Positions 1 through 11,014 of a stretch of 64,000 bases of DNA are shown here, piece by piece. This DNA comes from Gloeophyllum trabeum ATCC 11539. Its lineage: Eukaryota > Basidiomycota > Agaricomycetes > Gloeophyllales > Gloeophyllaceae. A program made the translations under genes and the position numbers. Under the pieces are notes generated by a model. It ran no database searches. It was not told where the DNA came from and saw only the letters and a program-made list of their open reading frames with translations. Where the stretch lies: the NCBI RefSeq assembly GCF_000344685.1, contig NW_006920410.1, forward strand, positions 2,730,570-2,794,569, given 5' to 3'. Numbering within the stretch: position 1 is the first letter of the stretch; each line of letters begins with the position of its first letter.

Positions 1-2625
1 CGAGGAATGTGAAGAACCTGTCAAGGGAGCCAACTTGCTACTCGGCGAGTGTTTCCCCGCAGTATTACTGTGGGAGCTTGCTGGGATGGAGCCTAGAGCA
101 CCCGTCGTGGATATCCGGACATCGATTTGTGGAGTGTCCGGTTGTAACTGTGACTGTTGGCGATCGTTGGTAGGTCTCAGAGCTGCATGAGCTGGCACCG
201 TAGACGTTCCGTTGGGGAAGGGACTTGCTAGAGGGCCACCTTGCGCGGTTGTAGGTCGAGACGACGGACGGGAAGCGGATGGGGAGTCCGTCCTCATCTT
301 GCTCATTGACATCTTTTTCAAGAATCCCCATTTGCTACCTCTCTCCTTCTCCTCCTTCGGCTTGCGAGGACGCACAATGCCCTTTTCAAGAACGTCATCG
401 TCGTAGCCTCTGGACTTCACACCTGCATAACGATCAATAGGAGGTGATATCTCCGCTTGGCTAGTCATACGCGCTGAAGGAGGGGTTACCGGGACCGCAT
501 CCTCGTCCTCTTCCGCTGCGAGCTTATCCCAAAGCGCATTCGAGAGCTTCGGCCGCGAGCCCGACCGGGGACGAGGGCTACCTGAAGCTACACCAAGACT
601 AGCATACCGCTTAGGCAACACAGACGGGCCTGCTTCTTGAGAAGCACTGCTGAGCAAGTTCGAACTGGAAGCCATGTGAATTAAAGGCCGCCTAGGGGTA
701 GAGGTGGGAGGAGTATCAGCAAGGGCCGGTGTCAACACCTCAGAACCTTTGCGCAGATCCCCCGCACTCTTCATCTTCCGCAAGTCGCGGTCGCCAAAGT
801 AACCAGAGTCCACAATCCGCTGAGAGGGAGGATGCTGGACATTCGTTACGCCTTTCGATTTAGTTCCAGCATAGGCGGTGTTGGGTCTGGTCTTGTCATA
901 ATAGGCCCTGTTCGGTGTCGTCCTAGTGCGTGACAAAGGTGGTGCAACTGGAGCAACATCATTGGACTGGGTAGGAGGAGGTGAGGTCGCAGCACGGCTG
1001 AGCGCGGGCGCACGTGCAGGGGTAATAGTATCTTCGTCTTCTGCGCCCAAGTGCAACCTTGCATCTAGCACAGGAGACGACGGTTCAGAAAAGTCATCGA
1101 TGTCGGTCTCCGTGCCTGCGGTACTGCTCGGGATGCTTGCGGACGGGAGAGGGAAAACTGGCGTCGACGGAGGATAAGGAGGGGTCATAGGTGTCTTGGC
1201 TAGCAAGGGATCGACAAGCGCCTTCCACGGTCCTTGGAAGGGGTTTCCCTCAACAAGCAACGTCTGAAGAGAAGGGAGGAGGCAAAACCAGCTGGGCAAA
1301 GAGTGCAGCTTATTTTGACGGATACTGAGCGTATGTAGTTTCTCTAGAGCGCTAAGCGGAAAGGGTAGCGTCGTGATGCCGGTTTTATCGGCGATGAGCA
1401 CCCGTAGTGAAGTCAAGTTAGCCAGAAAAATAGGCAAAGCACGAAGGGGGTTATAGGCAATGTTCAGCTCTTCGAGGTTCACGCAAGACGCAAGAGCGGG
1501 AGGGATGGCGCTGAGGAAATTAGCGGATATGTCAAGGACGAGGATCGAGGAACTGATCTGGGGAAGAACACCCGTCAGGAAAGATGGGATTGCATTCGGA
1601 GTGCTAGACGATGCCAGTAGCAGGTGCGTTGTGCCTGCTCCATTCAATATGCGACGTCGTCCACCGGTTGTTTAGCATAAATCAAGATACAAAGACATTA
1701 GGAACGTACCTGCTTGAACCTGAAGACTCGACACAGGCAAGCCCTCGCCCTGAACAATCAACCCACGCCCTTCTTCCACTACTACAACAGCCGCTGTAAC
1801 ATCCTCTTCCTTTCTATCATCATCCTCTAACCCCTCGACATCCAGGTCGACCCCCAGGTCATCATCCGTCTCTTCATCACTTGTCAAGCCGAGTTCGTCC
1901 CGCTCGTCGACAGGATACCAGGAAGTATCGAAACTAGGTTCGCCCTGAGATCGAACCCGACTATGGTCAGATTGTGGGTTGGTATTGCTGTTTCCTATTG
2001 ACGACGATCGAGACCGACTGCCCCCCGCAGACGACCATGGCCTGAGCTCGTATTGGTGCGACTGTGAAAATGAAGCAGAAGTGTTGAGATCGCGAATGGG
2101 CTGCAAGACGTCGTTATGTGCGACGCCGACACTTTGGTTTGGCTCATCCACATCAGACTCGATACGCGTATGACTGTGGTCGCTGGAAGCAAGAGCACTA
2201 CCGCCGGAAGTGTACGCAGAGGATCTAGTGGACGCACTGGAAGATCCACCCGAGGAGAACCCGTAGCCAGGAGAATTCAGTGAGTTATTGGGTCTGCGGA
2301 AGGGATATGGGTCAGGGAACTGAGAGGGGTCGGGGAGCCCGGGGATTTTTGCTGTGAGTGCGTACAAACGAGCTGAATTGCCATCCAGGAGAAACGATGA
2401 GTCGTCACCAAAGGAGGACGGGCGGACGACTGGTGAATGGGGATGAGACAGCTGGACTGTCGACGGCGAATTAGGGGATGCTATCGAGACTGGTGACTCC
2501 ATATTGAGGTAAGAAGCCTGTGGAGAGAGTGGACTGAACTGCTGGACAGAACTTGGAGACCAGCAGTCATCTTCCGCCGGTGAAAGGCTGGCAGAAGGAG
2601 TAGGTGCCCGTGGCCGAGAGCGCAT
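1..2625 (-). CDS. Leucine-rich-repeat protein, 3'-truncated by window edge
   Basis: The gene reads leftward and is still open at base 1, so its C-terminus lies outside. Two exons are clear: about 2625 to 1710, then 1634 to the edge, joined by a GT-AG intron of 75 nt (phase 1). The first exon encodes a Ser/Pro-rich, acidic, disordered stretch. The second starts with four to five leucine-rich repeats (plus-strand span about 1240-1600; repeat cores LDISAN, LEELNIAYN, LRVLIADK, LHTLSIRQN). It then becomes a long disordered tail with a short basic motif (KWGFLKKMSMSKMR) near 290-330. Leucine-rich repeats bind protein partners; the domain plan resembles fungal signalling scaffolds, but I cannot name an orthologue. 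ATG 2625 is the first Met in the exon, yet the frame stays open upstream through a plausible 'GYLRDHPSAALPPSPFDPSNAG' -like stretch (about 2626-2690), so the true start is probably in another exon between 2.6 and 3.4 kb. Confidence 0.75.
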
Positions 2626-2689
2626 GCCGGCGTTACTGGGATCAAACGGGGATGGTGGAAGAGCAGCAGAGGGATGATCCCGAAGGTAT

Positions 2690-3770
2690 CCTAAGTCTGA
2701 TGAGAACGGACGACAGTGAGTAACGAGCGACTTTCAGAACGACGGGACCCGTGCAGAGGCACAGCAACAGCATGAGGAGAAGGAACAGGCTGGCAGACTC
2801 GAATCTGGCAGCAGGGTTTCGGACTGCATATAGCATCCATCGGCATCCCACGAAGGATCATCATCAGCCAAAATAAACGCCCATCGTTACCCCGGCTCTC
2901 TCCCCAGGATAGTCTCTGTCCTTTCGCAACGAACCAGATGCCAAACGTTCAAAGTCCCATGATGTTCGTGCAGCTCACCTATAACATGGCCATTTTGGTC
3001 CAACTCTAGGGGCTCTGGCCCGTTCGGCGCATATGAGCCTAAGACAGGACTGTCGGCCCTGCCTTGGTCCTGAGGCTCAAACCCATCGGCTTGCATGGGC
3101 AGTCGTGGTTTGTCGTACGGCGACGTCCCCGTCGATGAGCACGTCGGCAACTGGTCGTCAGACGGGAGCAGGGCAAGCAGGTAAGACAGCCGAGAATGAC
3201 GGTGTTCGGGGTCACTATCGAGTAAGGCAGTCAAATCCAGGTCAAATCCGTGTGACCGCGCATGGCACCGGTCCATGTCACCGCTGAACAGATCTAGAAA
3301 ACTCACCTGTCAGCCATCGCCTGAGTCTACGCTCTTGGAGACCAATGCTCTTTGATGCACTCCGTTCCGTTCATGCAGCAAGTAAATACACCCGCATCCT
3401 TTTCCCGGGTCCAGAAATGTATGCAGCTTCGCAGGAATCCCAGAACGAGACAGGCCCAGAAATAGCAGAATCCAGACGAACTGCGCAGGACATGTACATG
3501 GGACATCCAACATGTTAATTTACGTGTATACGTCGGAATTCTCCAGTCGGGCTTGTCACGCATTGCTGTCGACACTGCACAATTCGAAGTTACATCCGAT
3601 GTGATATATCCATGACTATCGGGCGCATCCGAGTCTTACTGACAGCGACACCTCCATGTTACTTGCTGCGATTCATTGTCATTGGCCAGTAACAGCCCCC
3701 ACCTCATTGACGCCATAATATTGTTACTAGCACGAGACAGTAATCATTGATTACCTTATAACTTGGGAGG
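2690..3770. other. Unassigned stretch upstream of the LRR gene
   Basis: No gene could be fixed here. On the minus strand an open frame at 2887-3306 begins with GTG rather than ATG, and that GTG sits in a good splice-donor context following ATG-GCT-GAC-AG at about 3317-3307. The interval may therefore hold 5' exons and introns of the LRR gene, but no exon chain was demonstrated. From about 3500 to 3770 I see only non-coding, AT-richer DNA leading into a repeat copy. Confidence 0.35.
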
Positions 3771-4463
3771 TATTCGGCGCTGCGCGGCACGCCAGGTCCG
3801 ATTCCTCACATATAAAAGTCTATGGTAAACCCACGGCAGGGACTCTACAAGCAGGGAAATAATCTTTCTTGCTCCCCGGGCGCTGCGCGGCATCAACAAT
3901 GCTCATAGTTATTTCATCTTGACCTGAATGATACTGAATGATATCAACTTCTAACTCTCAAGTTAGCGGCCTGCCGGTGCGGTCAGAGTCTTCGATCCAT
4001 CAGATACTTGGTGTCAAGCTTTACAGTTACATATATCTGAGGAATAGATAACAAGTGCCTTCTTTGCTGCCCTAGGGTGGCATTCCGCCACCCTCGATCA
4101 GTGTTACTGTAGAGTCAGTGTACTGTATACAACATGTTTTCAACACTGTGATAGCTTGTACCGTAGGCAACAGGATGCTTGCCATTAGGCAGCCGGGGGA
4201 TGCCTGACAGTGCCACCCTACATATTTGGAATTAATTTCCATCACACAAAACAATTATCCTTGACATAAGGGGTAATAGTTCCTATTTGTTGGTGGCGGT
4301 AAGATTTGGATCGGTCCACCTACCATTTATGAGCAGTGCTCCTATTACATTTCGAGTAATTTGGGCTGTAAGTGGTATAACCCCTGTTAAGCGCTCGCTT
4401 TCTCGATCACCAGAGAGCCCTATACAACTACTGAACAGTAAACCGATTCTAGAGGAATCGGAA
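3771..4463 (+). repeat. Dispersed ~0.7-kb repeat, copy A
   Basis: This 693-bp block recurs almost unchanged at 26995-27702 (same strand) and, split in two, at 23917-24192 plus 26251-26665 (opposite strand). All copies share the edges ACTTGGGAGG and AATCGGAA. It carries a TATAAAAG box near the left end, an 8-bp-arm hairpin (AGGGTGGC / GCCACCCT, about 4075-4095), and a right-terminal hairpin CCGATTC-TAGAG-GAATCGG. It has no TG...CA ends, terminal inverted repeats or visible target-site duplication, so it does not match a standard LTR or DNA transposon. A non-autonomous element or a solo fragment of a larger one is the likeliest reading. Positions 4464-4791 to its right hold no recognisable gene. 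Confidence 0.8.
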
Positions 4464-4791
4464 ACGTGTTCGTGTGCCGCCCTTACTGCAGCCTGAGAGT
4501 TTAGCAGAAATCAGCAAGCTGTCAGAAATTTTGACAACTAAGCAGTCGTCACCCCAGATTGGTCAGAAAGTGTACCAGACTTTGCAACGCTACGACATGA
4601 TTGTGGCATGGCCGCAAGTGATGCAGGGGATGCAATCTCGGTGATGGCGCCGGCTCGCCCTCGTGGACACGTCCATTGCCCCATGATGTCCGTGAGGGAC
4701 CTACTTGAATAGTGACGGAAAGATGGTGTTCGAGGGAGGCGAGAAAACCGACAGAACCGTTAGGAGCAAGCGGGAGTCGGATTGACATTCC

Positions 4792-6339
4792 TCAGAAATC
4801 GTACAAGTCAGGAGCGTCAGATCTAAAGGCAACCTTTTTCTTTGCCCTGGCTGCTTTCGGAGGTGCGGTAGGTTTGTGGACATCCGTGATTGTTGACGGC
4901 GCGTTCTCCGCCTTGAGCGGGAGGCGGGAGCCTTCAAGTCGCACTTGGACGACCGCTGTATCCCCCCCAGCCCGTGAAGTGCCCGTCGGTGCTAGCGGCC
5001 CAACTGATGATCCACCAAGACTTGTAGAGTCGACAACGGAGGACACTGCCGCTGGGGTCGTACGGCGTTCCCCGACTCCCCCCTCGACGTCCAGATGCAA
5101 AGTCTCGAAGATGAGCCGCTTGCGCATGCACTTGAAGGCAAGATTGTTCTCCCCTACTCCGCCTGCGGAAGAAGCAGAGGCGGAGACCCCCCGAAGAGTT
5201 GAAAATCGATCACTGGGAGGTAACAACGTGTGCGGGGCCGGTAGACTGTGGATCTGAACCAATCCGTGATGTGATGGGAACAATGCAGACATCGAAGGAT
5301 CACCTTCACGGTCATCAGAACGAGACCATAGCAAACGCAATGACCAAACCAACCTGCGAAAGCGGAGAGCGCCACACAGGCATCTGAGACCCATGCAAGC
5401 TTCTGCACCCACCCTGGCCCGCCCCAATGATCTTCGCATATATGGGGAGCAGGACAAATCAGAACGCATGCGTGTATGTGATGTCGTACTATGCGACGTA
5501 GATGATATAGGAACTGGATGATCTCCTGCAAAGAATTTGAGCATCGATCAAGGTTAGAGATTAGATATTTAAAGGCTAACCTTCTGCGTCAGATCCCCCC
5601 ATTCCGCGCTGCCAAGATGGGGCACACATATTCTGGTCGCCTGCGCCTGCTTTCCCGATTGCAGTGCCTCCAATACATCTCTAAGTATATCACGAGGAGC
5701 AAAGCTCGTTCCCGCGTGCGAGACAGGTATGCAAATGAGTTCATCGGCGAGACAAGCAGCCTCAACAACTTGATTCGGAATTCGAGCAGTTAGGTCAAAG
5801 GTCGAACAGAACTCGCCGTTCGACCTTGCGTGCCAACATACCACAACGTTATTTCTAGAGCAGGATTTTCCGATTCTGGGACTCACATACGAGTTGGTAG
5901 TATTAACGGAGGTCTGGAATTGCTTCATTTGCTCGTAGCGCCATGCGATTCTGACTCGATTATCATCTTCTCCGGCCTTTTCCTCTTCGTCCTCATTTCC
6001 AGGCGTGCTCGGTATCGAAGACGACGAGCCTGATGTACCAGGCGTCCACATGCATTCCGAGACGAACTCCTTTGCTCCATCGCCGATGACCAAAGTTCTC
6101 TGCTTCACGGCCAGACCCTGGGCTATAAAATACTTCGCGATGAGTTCTCCGTAGGCAGAGTGCGAATCAGAAGCTAGAATGGCACAAGAGCAAGAGAGCG
6201 GCAGACCAGCCCCAAGGATATCATCTAAAGACGGGACCCCCGTAGATGTGATGACTGTGGTCGCCGAAGATGGGGAACTACGGGTGCCATGAGATAGAGT
6301 AGGATGCTTGGAGGTCGATTTCCGTTTGAACGAAGACAT
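4792..6339 (-). CDS. ELP4: Elongator complex protein 4 (PAXNEB)
   Basis: ELP4 is a RecA-like subunit of the Elp456 ring of Elongator, which modifies wobble uridines of cytosolic tRNAs. Proposed exons are complement 5887-6339, 5581-5811, 5354-5525 and 4792-5303. The start at 6339 gives MSSFKRK, the usual fungal ELP4 beginning; the longer open frame upstream would start with GTG. Family landmarks are visible in order: STGVPSLDDILGAGLPLS (the degenerate P-loop region), HSAYGELIAKYFIAQG, RIAWRYEQMKQFQ, STFDLTARIP, then WGGPGWVQKL, SALFPSHHGLVQIHSLP, and the terminal KVAFRSDAPDLYDF. The first intron (5812-5886) is inferred because its removal joins NSY to FCSTFDL; without it the frame also stays open. 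The other two introns have good GT-AG ends. The fit is strong from end to end. Confidence 0.92.
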
Positions 6340-7615
6340 CTTGGCTACGAAATGCGAGGTGTTATGATTCACATCTTAATTGTGAATTCACCGCCACAAC
6401 TGACCGTGCGAAGCTGAACCGGACCTCATGCCAGTGTGGCCGGACATGCACTAATATACCACCGCAAGCGCAGACAATGTCTATGCCAGAAAAGCGTCAC
6501 TACGTCCCCTTGCTAGCTACTTAGGACGGGGGGAACTGATGCAACACCGTTGACAGGCATGCTCAATATGCGTCAAACATGTACATGTAAAGCTTCCTCA
6601 TTCAGATCTGCACTTCTACTAGCTTTCTGTAACTTCCGGATCGCAGCTCTGGACATACCAGTACCTCTCCTCAGTCGCATCCAACGACCCGCATAGTGAA
6701 GCCATTGGGGACGCTCGGAAGTCTCGCCGACATTAGCGTCCTTTGGCCCGGCCGTTGGAATGGATTGTACGCGATGGGATACTCCCTCTGCTTGATGATA
6801 TTCTCCTTCTCTCCCTTCGACGCAGATGCCAAGAACAAAGGATTGTCCAGCATTGAGGATACTATCATGGGGAAGTGACTGCGTTGCAACTCGGCCGACT
6901 GCTCATAGGCTCGTGACCACCCTGTCGTACCGCTATTGAGGGCAGAATATCGGTAGACAGGCTGGTACATTTGGCGTGGGAATCCAGTATACGCGTCGTT
7001 AACTCTAATTCGCCGACCGGCTGCTTACATTTTGGCAGCTGAGTTTGTCTGAGTTGAATTTTCGCCCTGCCCTCAAGTTGATCGGAATCTGACTAGAAAG
7101 AGTTTTGTAGTCCGCAAGATCTCGAGACTTAGCGCGTCCCAGAGACGAATTCCTGCAGCCTTCCCGTGCCGTACAACTCACCGCCACACAGACATGTCAA
7201 ACAAACATCGCAGACCTATCACTGCGGAGGAAAGTTTCTCTTGCCATGATAGCTGCGCCAGGAAATCATCGGAGACCCTTCGCTAAGGTATAAGTAATAT
7301 ACAGGAAAATAAGTCCGGAGTTCGTTTTCCAAGGTCCCGAAGGTAGACATCTATGGCATTAATCTTGTTCATGATAGGAGCATATTATATCCAAACATCA
7401 AACGAGCGTCGGACGAGGGAGCGGCGAGGAGCGAGAGACTTCTTCCGTGAGATCTACGGTCCTGTGGCGGGGGAGCCACAGTCCATTACAGTCCCAGTTC
7501 CCACGCCATTTGGGACCCCGGCCTCTCCATTCCCCGTCCATCCCGGCCTGCTGGAGGGCCAGATACACGCCTCCCGTGCTTCAAATATTGTATATACTTG
7601 CAAATATAATCTATG
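6340..7615. other. Gene-poor interval upstream of ELP4
   Basis: Apart from the presumed ELP4 promoter just right of 6339, I see no supported gene. A 99-codon ATG frame on the minus strand (6671-6970) and a 90-codon frame on the plus strand (7353-7625) have no recognisable motif, splice pattern or compositional support. I regard both as chance. Confidence 0.4.
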
Positions 7616-8139
7616 CTATTGTTAGTAATATTTGAGGGTCAAAGAAGCACATCAGGCGCTCGGGAACCCTACGAACGCGCGGGTGAGGTAACCAGATATC
7701 TACCCGAGGGACTGTAAATGCCAAGGCTATGGACTGTGAATTTCGCCAGCGGAAATCGCGTCGTGACGCGATTTGGCGCGGGCGCGCGCCAAAATCGACC
7801 CCCTCCTCAGCTAGGTTCGGGTCGGGAAATTCACAGTCCCAACCGCGGCATCACAGTCCACTCGGCACCCAGATCTGTGGCTTGCCCCGAGCTTTAGCTG
7901 ACCTACTTGCTTGCTCCTGGTATTTATTCCTTACTTAGCTGCACTGTACCGTAGCTGCACATGTACTATAGTTCAAATAAATTTTATTCCGAATTTTCTA
8001 CCCTACCGTACCCTCATGGAGGAGGCTGCATCTGCCCGCCTCCCGAGCTTGACTTGCAGCGGTGGCGGGAGTTGCTTATGTAATCCGATTAAGACCGTAA
8101 ACTTTCCTATGATCAGATTCACTTCGCAGCCCGGCGCGA
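7616..8139 (+). repeat. Left copy of a direct repeat flanking assembly gap 1
   Basis: This 524-bp block is repeated at 8527-9049, offset by 911 bases, and the two copies border the run of N exactly. The only difference I see is one extra C at the gap-proximal end (AGCCCGGCGCGA against AGCCGGCGCGA). Identity this high with disagreement only beside the gap suggests two ends of the same sequence that were not merged, rather than a biological tandem duplication. Confidence 0.85.
7731..7839 (+). mobile_element. MITE-like palindromic element (first copy)
   Basis: The 109-bp segment begins GGACTGTGAATTTC and ends with its exact reverse complement, giving 14-bp terminal inverted repeats. The interior is GC-rich and contains a further short palindrome (CGCGTCGTGACGCG). 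It carries no coding capacity, so a non-autonomous miniature inverted-repeat element is the simplest reading. No target-site duplication is obvious. Partial relatives of the terminal motif lie close by (GGACTGTAAATG at about 7709 and ATCACAGTCC at about 7850), so the original element may have been larger or nested. Confidence 0.6.
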
Positions 8140-8526
8140 NNNNNNNNNNNNNNNNNNNNNNNNNNNNNNNNNNNNNNNNNNNNNNNNNNNNNNNNNNNNN
8201 NNNNNNNNNNNNNNNNNNNNNNNNNNNNNNNNNNNNNNNNNNNNNNNNNNNNNNNNNNNNNNNNNNNNNNNNNNNNNNNNNNNNNNNNNNNNNNNNNNNN
8301 NNNNNNNNNNNNNNNNNNNNNNNNNNNNNNNNNNNNNNNNNNNNNNNNNNNNNNNNNNNNNNNNNNNNNNNNNNNNNNNNNNNNNNNNNNNNNNNNNNNN
8401 NNNNNNNNNNNNNNNNNNNNNNNNNNNNNNNNNNNNNNNNNNNNNNNNNNNNNNNNNNNNNNNNNNNNNNNNNNNNNNNNNNNNNNNNNNNNNNNNNNNN
8501 NNNNNNNNNNNNNNNNNNNNNNNNNN
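8140..8526. other. Assembly gap 1 (387 N)
   Basis: A run of N joins the two direct-repeat copies. Open frames that cross it are artefacts. Because the flanks overlap in sequence, the true gap is probably negative, meaning the contigs overlap. Confidence 0.97.
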
Positions 8527-9049
8527 CTATTGTTAGTAATATTTGAGGGTCAAAGAAGCACATCAGGCGCTCGGGAACCCTACGAACGCGCGGGTGAGGT
8601 AACCAGATATCTACCCGAGGGACTGTAAATGCCAAGGCTATGGACTGTGAATTTCGCCAGCGGAAATCGCGTCGTGACGCGATTTGGCGCGGGCGCGCGC
8701 CAAAATCGACCCCCTCCTCAGCTAGGTTCGGGTCGGGAAATTCACAGTCCCAACCGCGGCATCACAGTCCACTCGGCACCCAGATCTGTGGCTTGCCCCG
8801 AGCTTTAGCTGACCTACTTGCTTGCTCCTGGTATTTATTCCTTACTTAGCTGCACTGTACCGTAGCTGCACATGTACTATAGTTCAAATAAATTTTATTC
8901 CGAATTTTCTACCCTACCGTACCCTCATGGAGGAGGCTGCATCTGCCCGCCTCCCGAGCTTGACTTGCAGCGGTGGCGGGAGTTGCTTATGTAATCCGAT
9001 TAAGACCGTAAACTTTCCTATGATCAGATTCACTTCGCAGCCGGCGCGA
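8527..9049 (+). repeat. Right copy of the direct repeat flanking gap 1
   Basis: Near-identical to 7616-8139, including the MITE-like element (here 8642-8750). It is probably the same genomic locus represented twice. The sequence to its right (from 9050) continues into unique DNA. Confidence 0.85.
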
Positions 9050-9050
9050 C

Positions 9051-9279
9051 TTGTAGTCCGACTACAACATTTCTAATGACACTATAAAGCTGGTTGTATT
9101 GGACTACCAGGGTTCTTACTCGACTACGAAAGGCGCATTCGGCAGACTTAGGCAGGGTTCGGCGGACGTCGGCAGCAACGGCAGGGCTGCGGCAGGAAGA
9201 TAACGACGCGTATACTGGATTCCCACGCCAAATGCACCAGCCTCTACAACATAGATTCTGCCTCAATCTGTTGTAGAGG
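9051..9279. repeat. Two strong hairpins in non-coding DNA
   Basis: At 9051-9067 an 8-bp inverted repeat (TTGTAGTC / GACTACAA) is separated by one base. At 9241-9251 and 9269-9279 an exact 11-bp inverted repeat (CCTCTACAACA / TGTTGTAGAGG) is separated by 17 bases. Both share the core TTGTAG, so they may be the two ends of one small degenerate element of about 230 bp. No coding signal lies between them. Confidence 0.45.
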
Positions 9280-9300
9280 GTGGTTACGAGCCTAGACTGC

Positions 9301-9811
9301 TCAGCATACTCGGTGACTGCGAAAGGCGTCTCGTACATATGGCACCATTGAATGACCTTCATCCAGCCTCGGTAACTGATCAGCCCTGCGTTCGGAACTA
9401 TAGAGCGTCTGGGACGCCTGTCGAAGAAATAACTGTTGGATCCCAGTTTTCTGCTTCTCCCAAGTGATGCGCTTGAAAGGTGCTGACACCCATGAAGATC
9501 GGACTTGTGTATGTATTGGTAAACTGGAGCACCACTCCGGGCGGATCTGGCGATCAAACTTTTCGGGTGACTCTTCAACGCCTTCTTGACGATATCTCTG
9601 GTAGCCACACCAAAGAGGGTCATACTGATGTCAGTATAGGGAGTAAGAGGGCTAGCTCAGAAAATCTGCAGATACCTGACTCTCAATGCGGAGCGATAAC
9701 CATACAGGTCGGTTCAACCGCACAGACGAATTCATCAGACTCGCCTCCGGGCCGATCAGTCTCCTCTTCGAGACGCTTAGCCCGGGCACGATATATGACG
9801 AAGTAATCCAT
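9301..9811 (-). CDS. Possible small hypothetical gene (multi-exon)
   Basis: An exon chain can be built on the minus strand. ATG 9811 opens a charged stretch (MDYFVIYRARAKRLEEETDR...); a GT-AG intron ending at about 9630 joins it to YDPLWCGYQRYRQ; and the frame continues to a stop at 9301, with an optional further intron. The open frame that spans the first exon without this model would start at TTG. I recognise no family, and alternative frames are similarly open (for example minus 9030-9623), so the model is weak. It would be divergently transcribed from IMP1. Confidence 0.25.
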
Positions 9812-10054
9812 TCTTCGCAAAGATCGATGAAAGAGATATCTCTCGGATAGGGCAAGGGCCAAGAAACGTTGGAAGAACGCGCAGCAACATCTCTCGAGGC
9901 TTACGCTTGTACGGCAAGTGGTTCGGGAATCGCCGTGCTAATGAGTCCCGACGCGTCCACGCGTTATTTGCGTTTGTTTATCTGCCTACGTACCTTTCTT
10001 ACTTGCTTGCTTCTTGGGAGACGTATCAGGCCCTCCGGTTATGACCAGGATAAA

Positions 10055-10726
10055 ATGGCAGGCTTGGCTGCCCGCGGGCAGGAAATTGGGATATGGGGTT
10101 CTCATTGTTCGCGAGTCTCGTCCTACATTTTAGCCTAACTCAGAATTGAGCTCTCGGTATAGTTCATTAATATTGCATGCGCGACGCATCTATTTCAACG
10201 ATATATTGGGGGGATCAGGCATGTACGTGTCACGAAGCGATGCAGCCGCCCATAAGTGCTAATACACATTCTAGGCTTATGGTCCGTCCATGTTGCCTAC
10301 GCTCGCGGTGCAAGGGGAGCTACTTGTTGAAAACAGTCTTGGTTACCGCCTGAATCCGAAAAGCATCGCTCGTGGAGATCTCGTGACTTATACCTCGCCC
10401 ATCGATCCAGGACGTATAGTGTGTAAACGCGTCGTCGGTCTTCCTGGGGATATCGTATGCGTTGACCCCACCGGAGAGAAAGCGCCCTCGACGGAGCATG
10501 TTGTGGTACCGAAGGGGCATTACTGGCTGTCGGGAGATAACGCTGCTGCATCCAGAGATTCGAGGGATTACGGTCCTGTGTCTAGTGCGCTGATACGTGG
10601 GAAGCTGGTAGCCAGGGTACGTTTGTATATCACATTGCTTGGTGCGCTCTATCACCAACCTCTTTCAAGGTATGGCCATTGCGATCATGGACTATATTCC
10701 GTAATCCCTTCGCCATCATCGACTAA
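10055..10726 (+). CDS. IMP1: Mitochondrial inner membrane protease subunit 1 (signal peptidase S26)
   Basis: IMP1 cleaves sorting signals of proteins exported to the mitochondrial intermembrane space. The model has four exons, 10055-10114, 10163-10222, 10275-10616 and 10670-10726, giving 172 residues, the usual size. The catalytic serine is in GPSMLPTL (Ser45), created exactly at the junction to exon 3. The general-base lysine is in VCKRVVGLPGD (Lys91). The third conserved box, SGDNAAASRDSRDYGP, follows, and the C-terminus VWPLRSWTIFRNPF is typical of fungal IMP1. Residues 21-40 (FINIACATHLFQ...) form the single membrane segment. The first intron starts GTCTCG, a weak donor, but has a CTAAC branch site and keeps the frame. 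The start is therefore less certain than the rest. Confidence 0.9.
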
Positions 10727-11014
10727 AGCTCGCGTGGAATGCACCTCTGTCCTCATATCAGTTCCCCAGAACGCTATGACGGCTGGCTCAATCGACATGG
10801 TATCATATCTGAGCGGGTCCCAGTTGGTTTCTCACGGACAAGTGTTCATAATCATCAGATCTCAGAGTGTGGTAAGTACTAGGCCAGACCAGCGATACTT
10901 CAATGCGTTATGAGGATCAACCTAGCCATTCCTCGTGAAAGCAGTTTATTATACAAGATGAAAGCGTCTCTGAGCCTTCCTCGTGGCCTCGCATGGGATG
11001 CTTAACGGCGGGAC

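Noticed and set aside
3771..4463. Solo LTR interpretation of the repeat
   Set aside because: The block has a TATA box but does not begin TG and end CA, and no target-site duplication is seen.
7911..8635. Long open frames of 210-211 codons on both strands
   Set aside because: They run through the 387 unknown bases of gap 1 and have no meaning.
9030..9623. 197-codon minus-strand frame
   Set aside because: It overlaps the hairpins and a competing exon chain, shows no family motif, and no splice evidence selects it.
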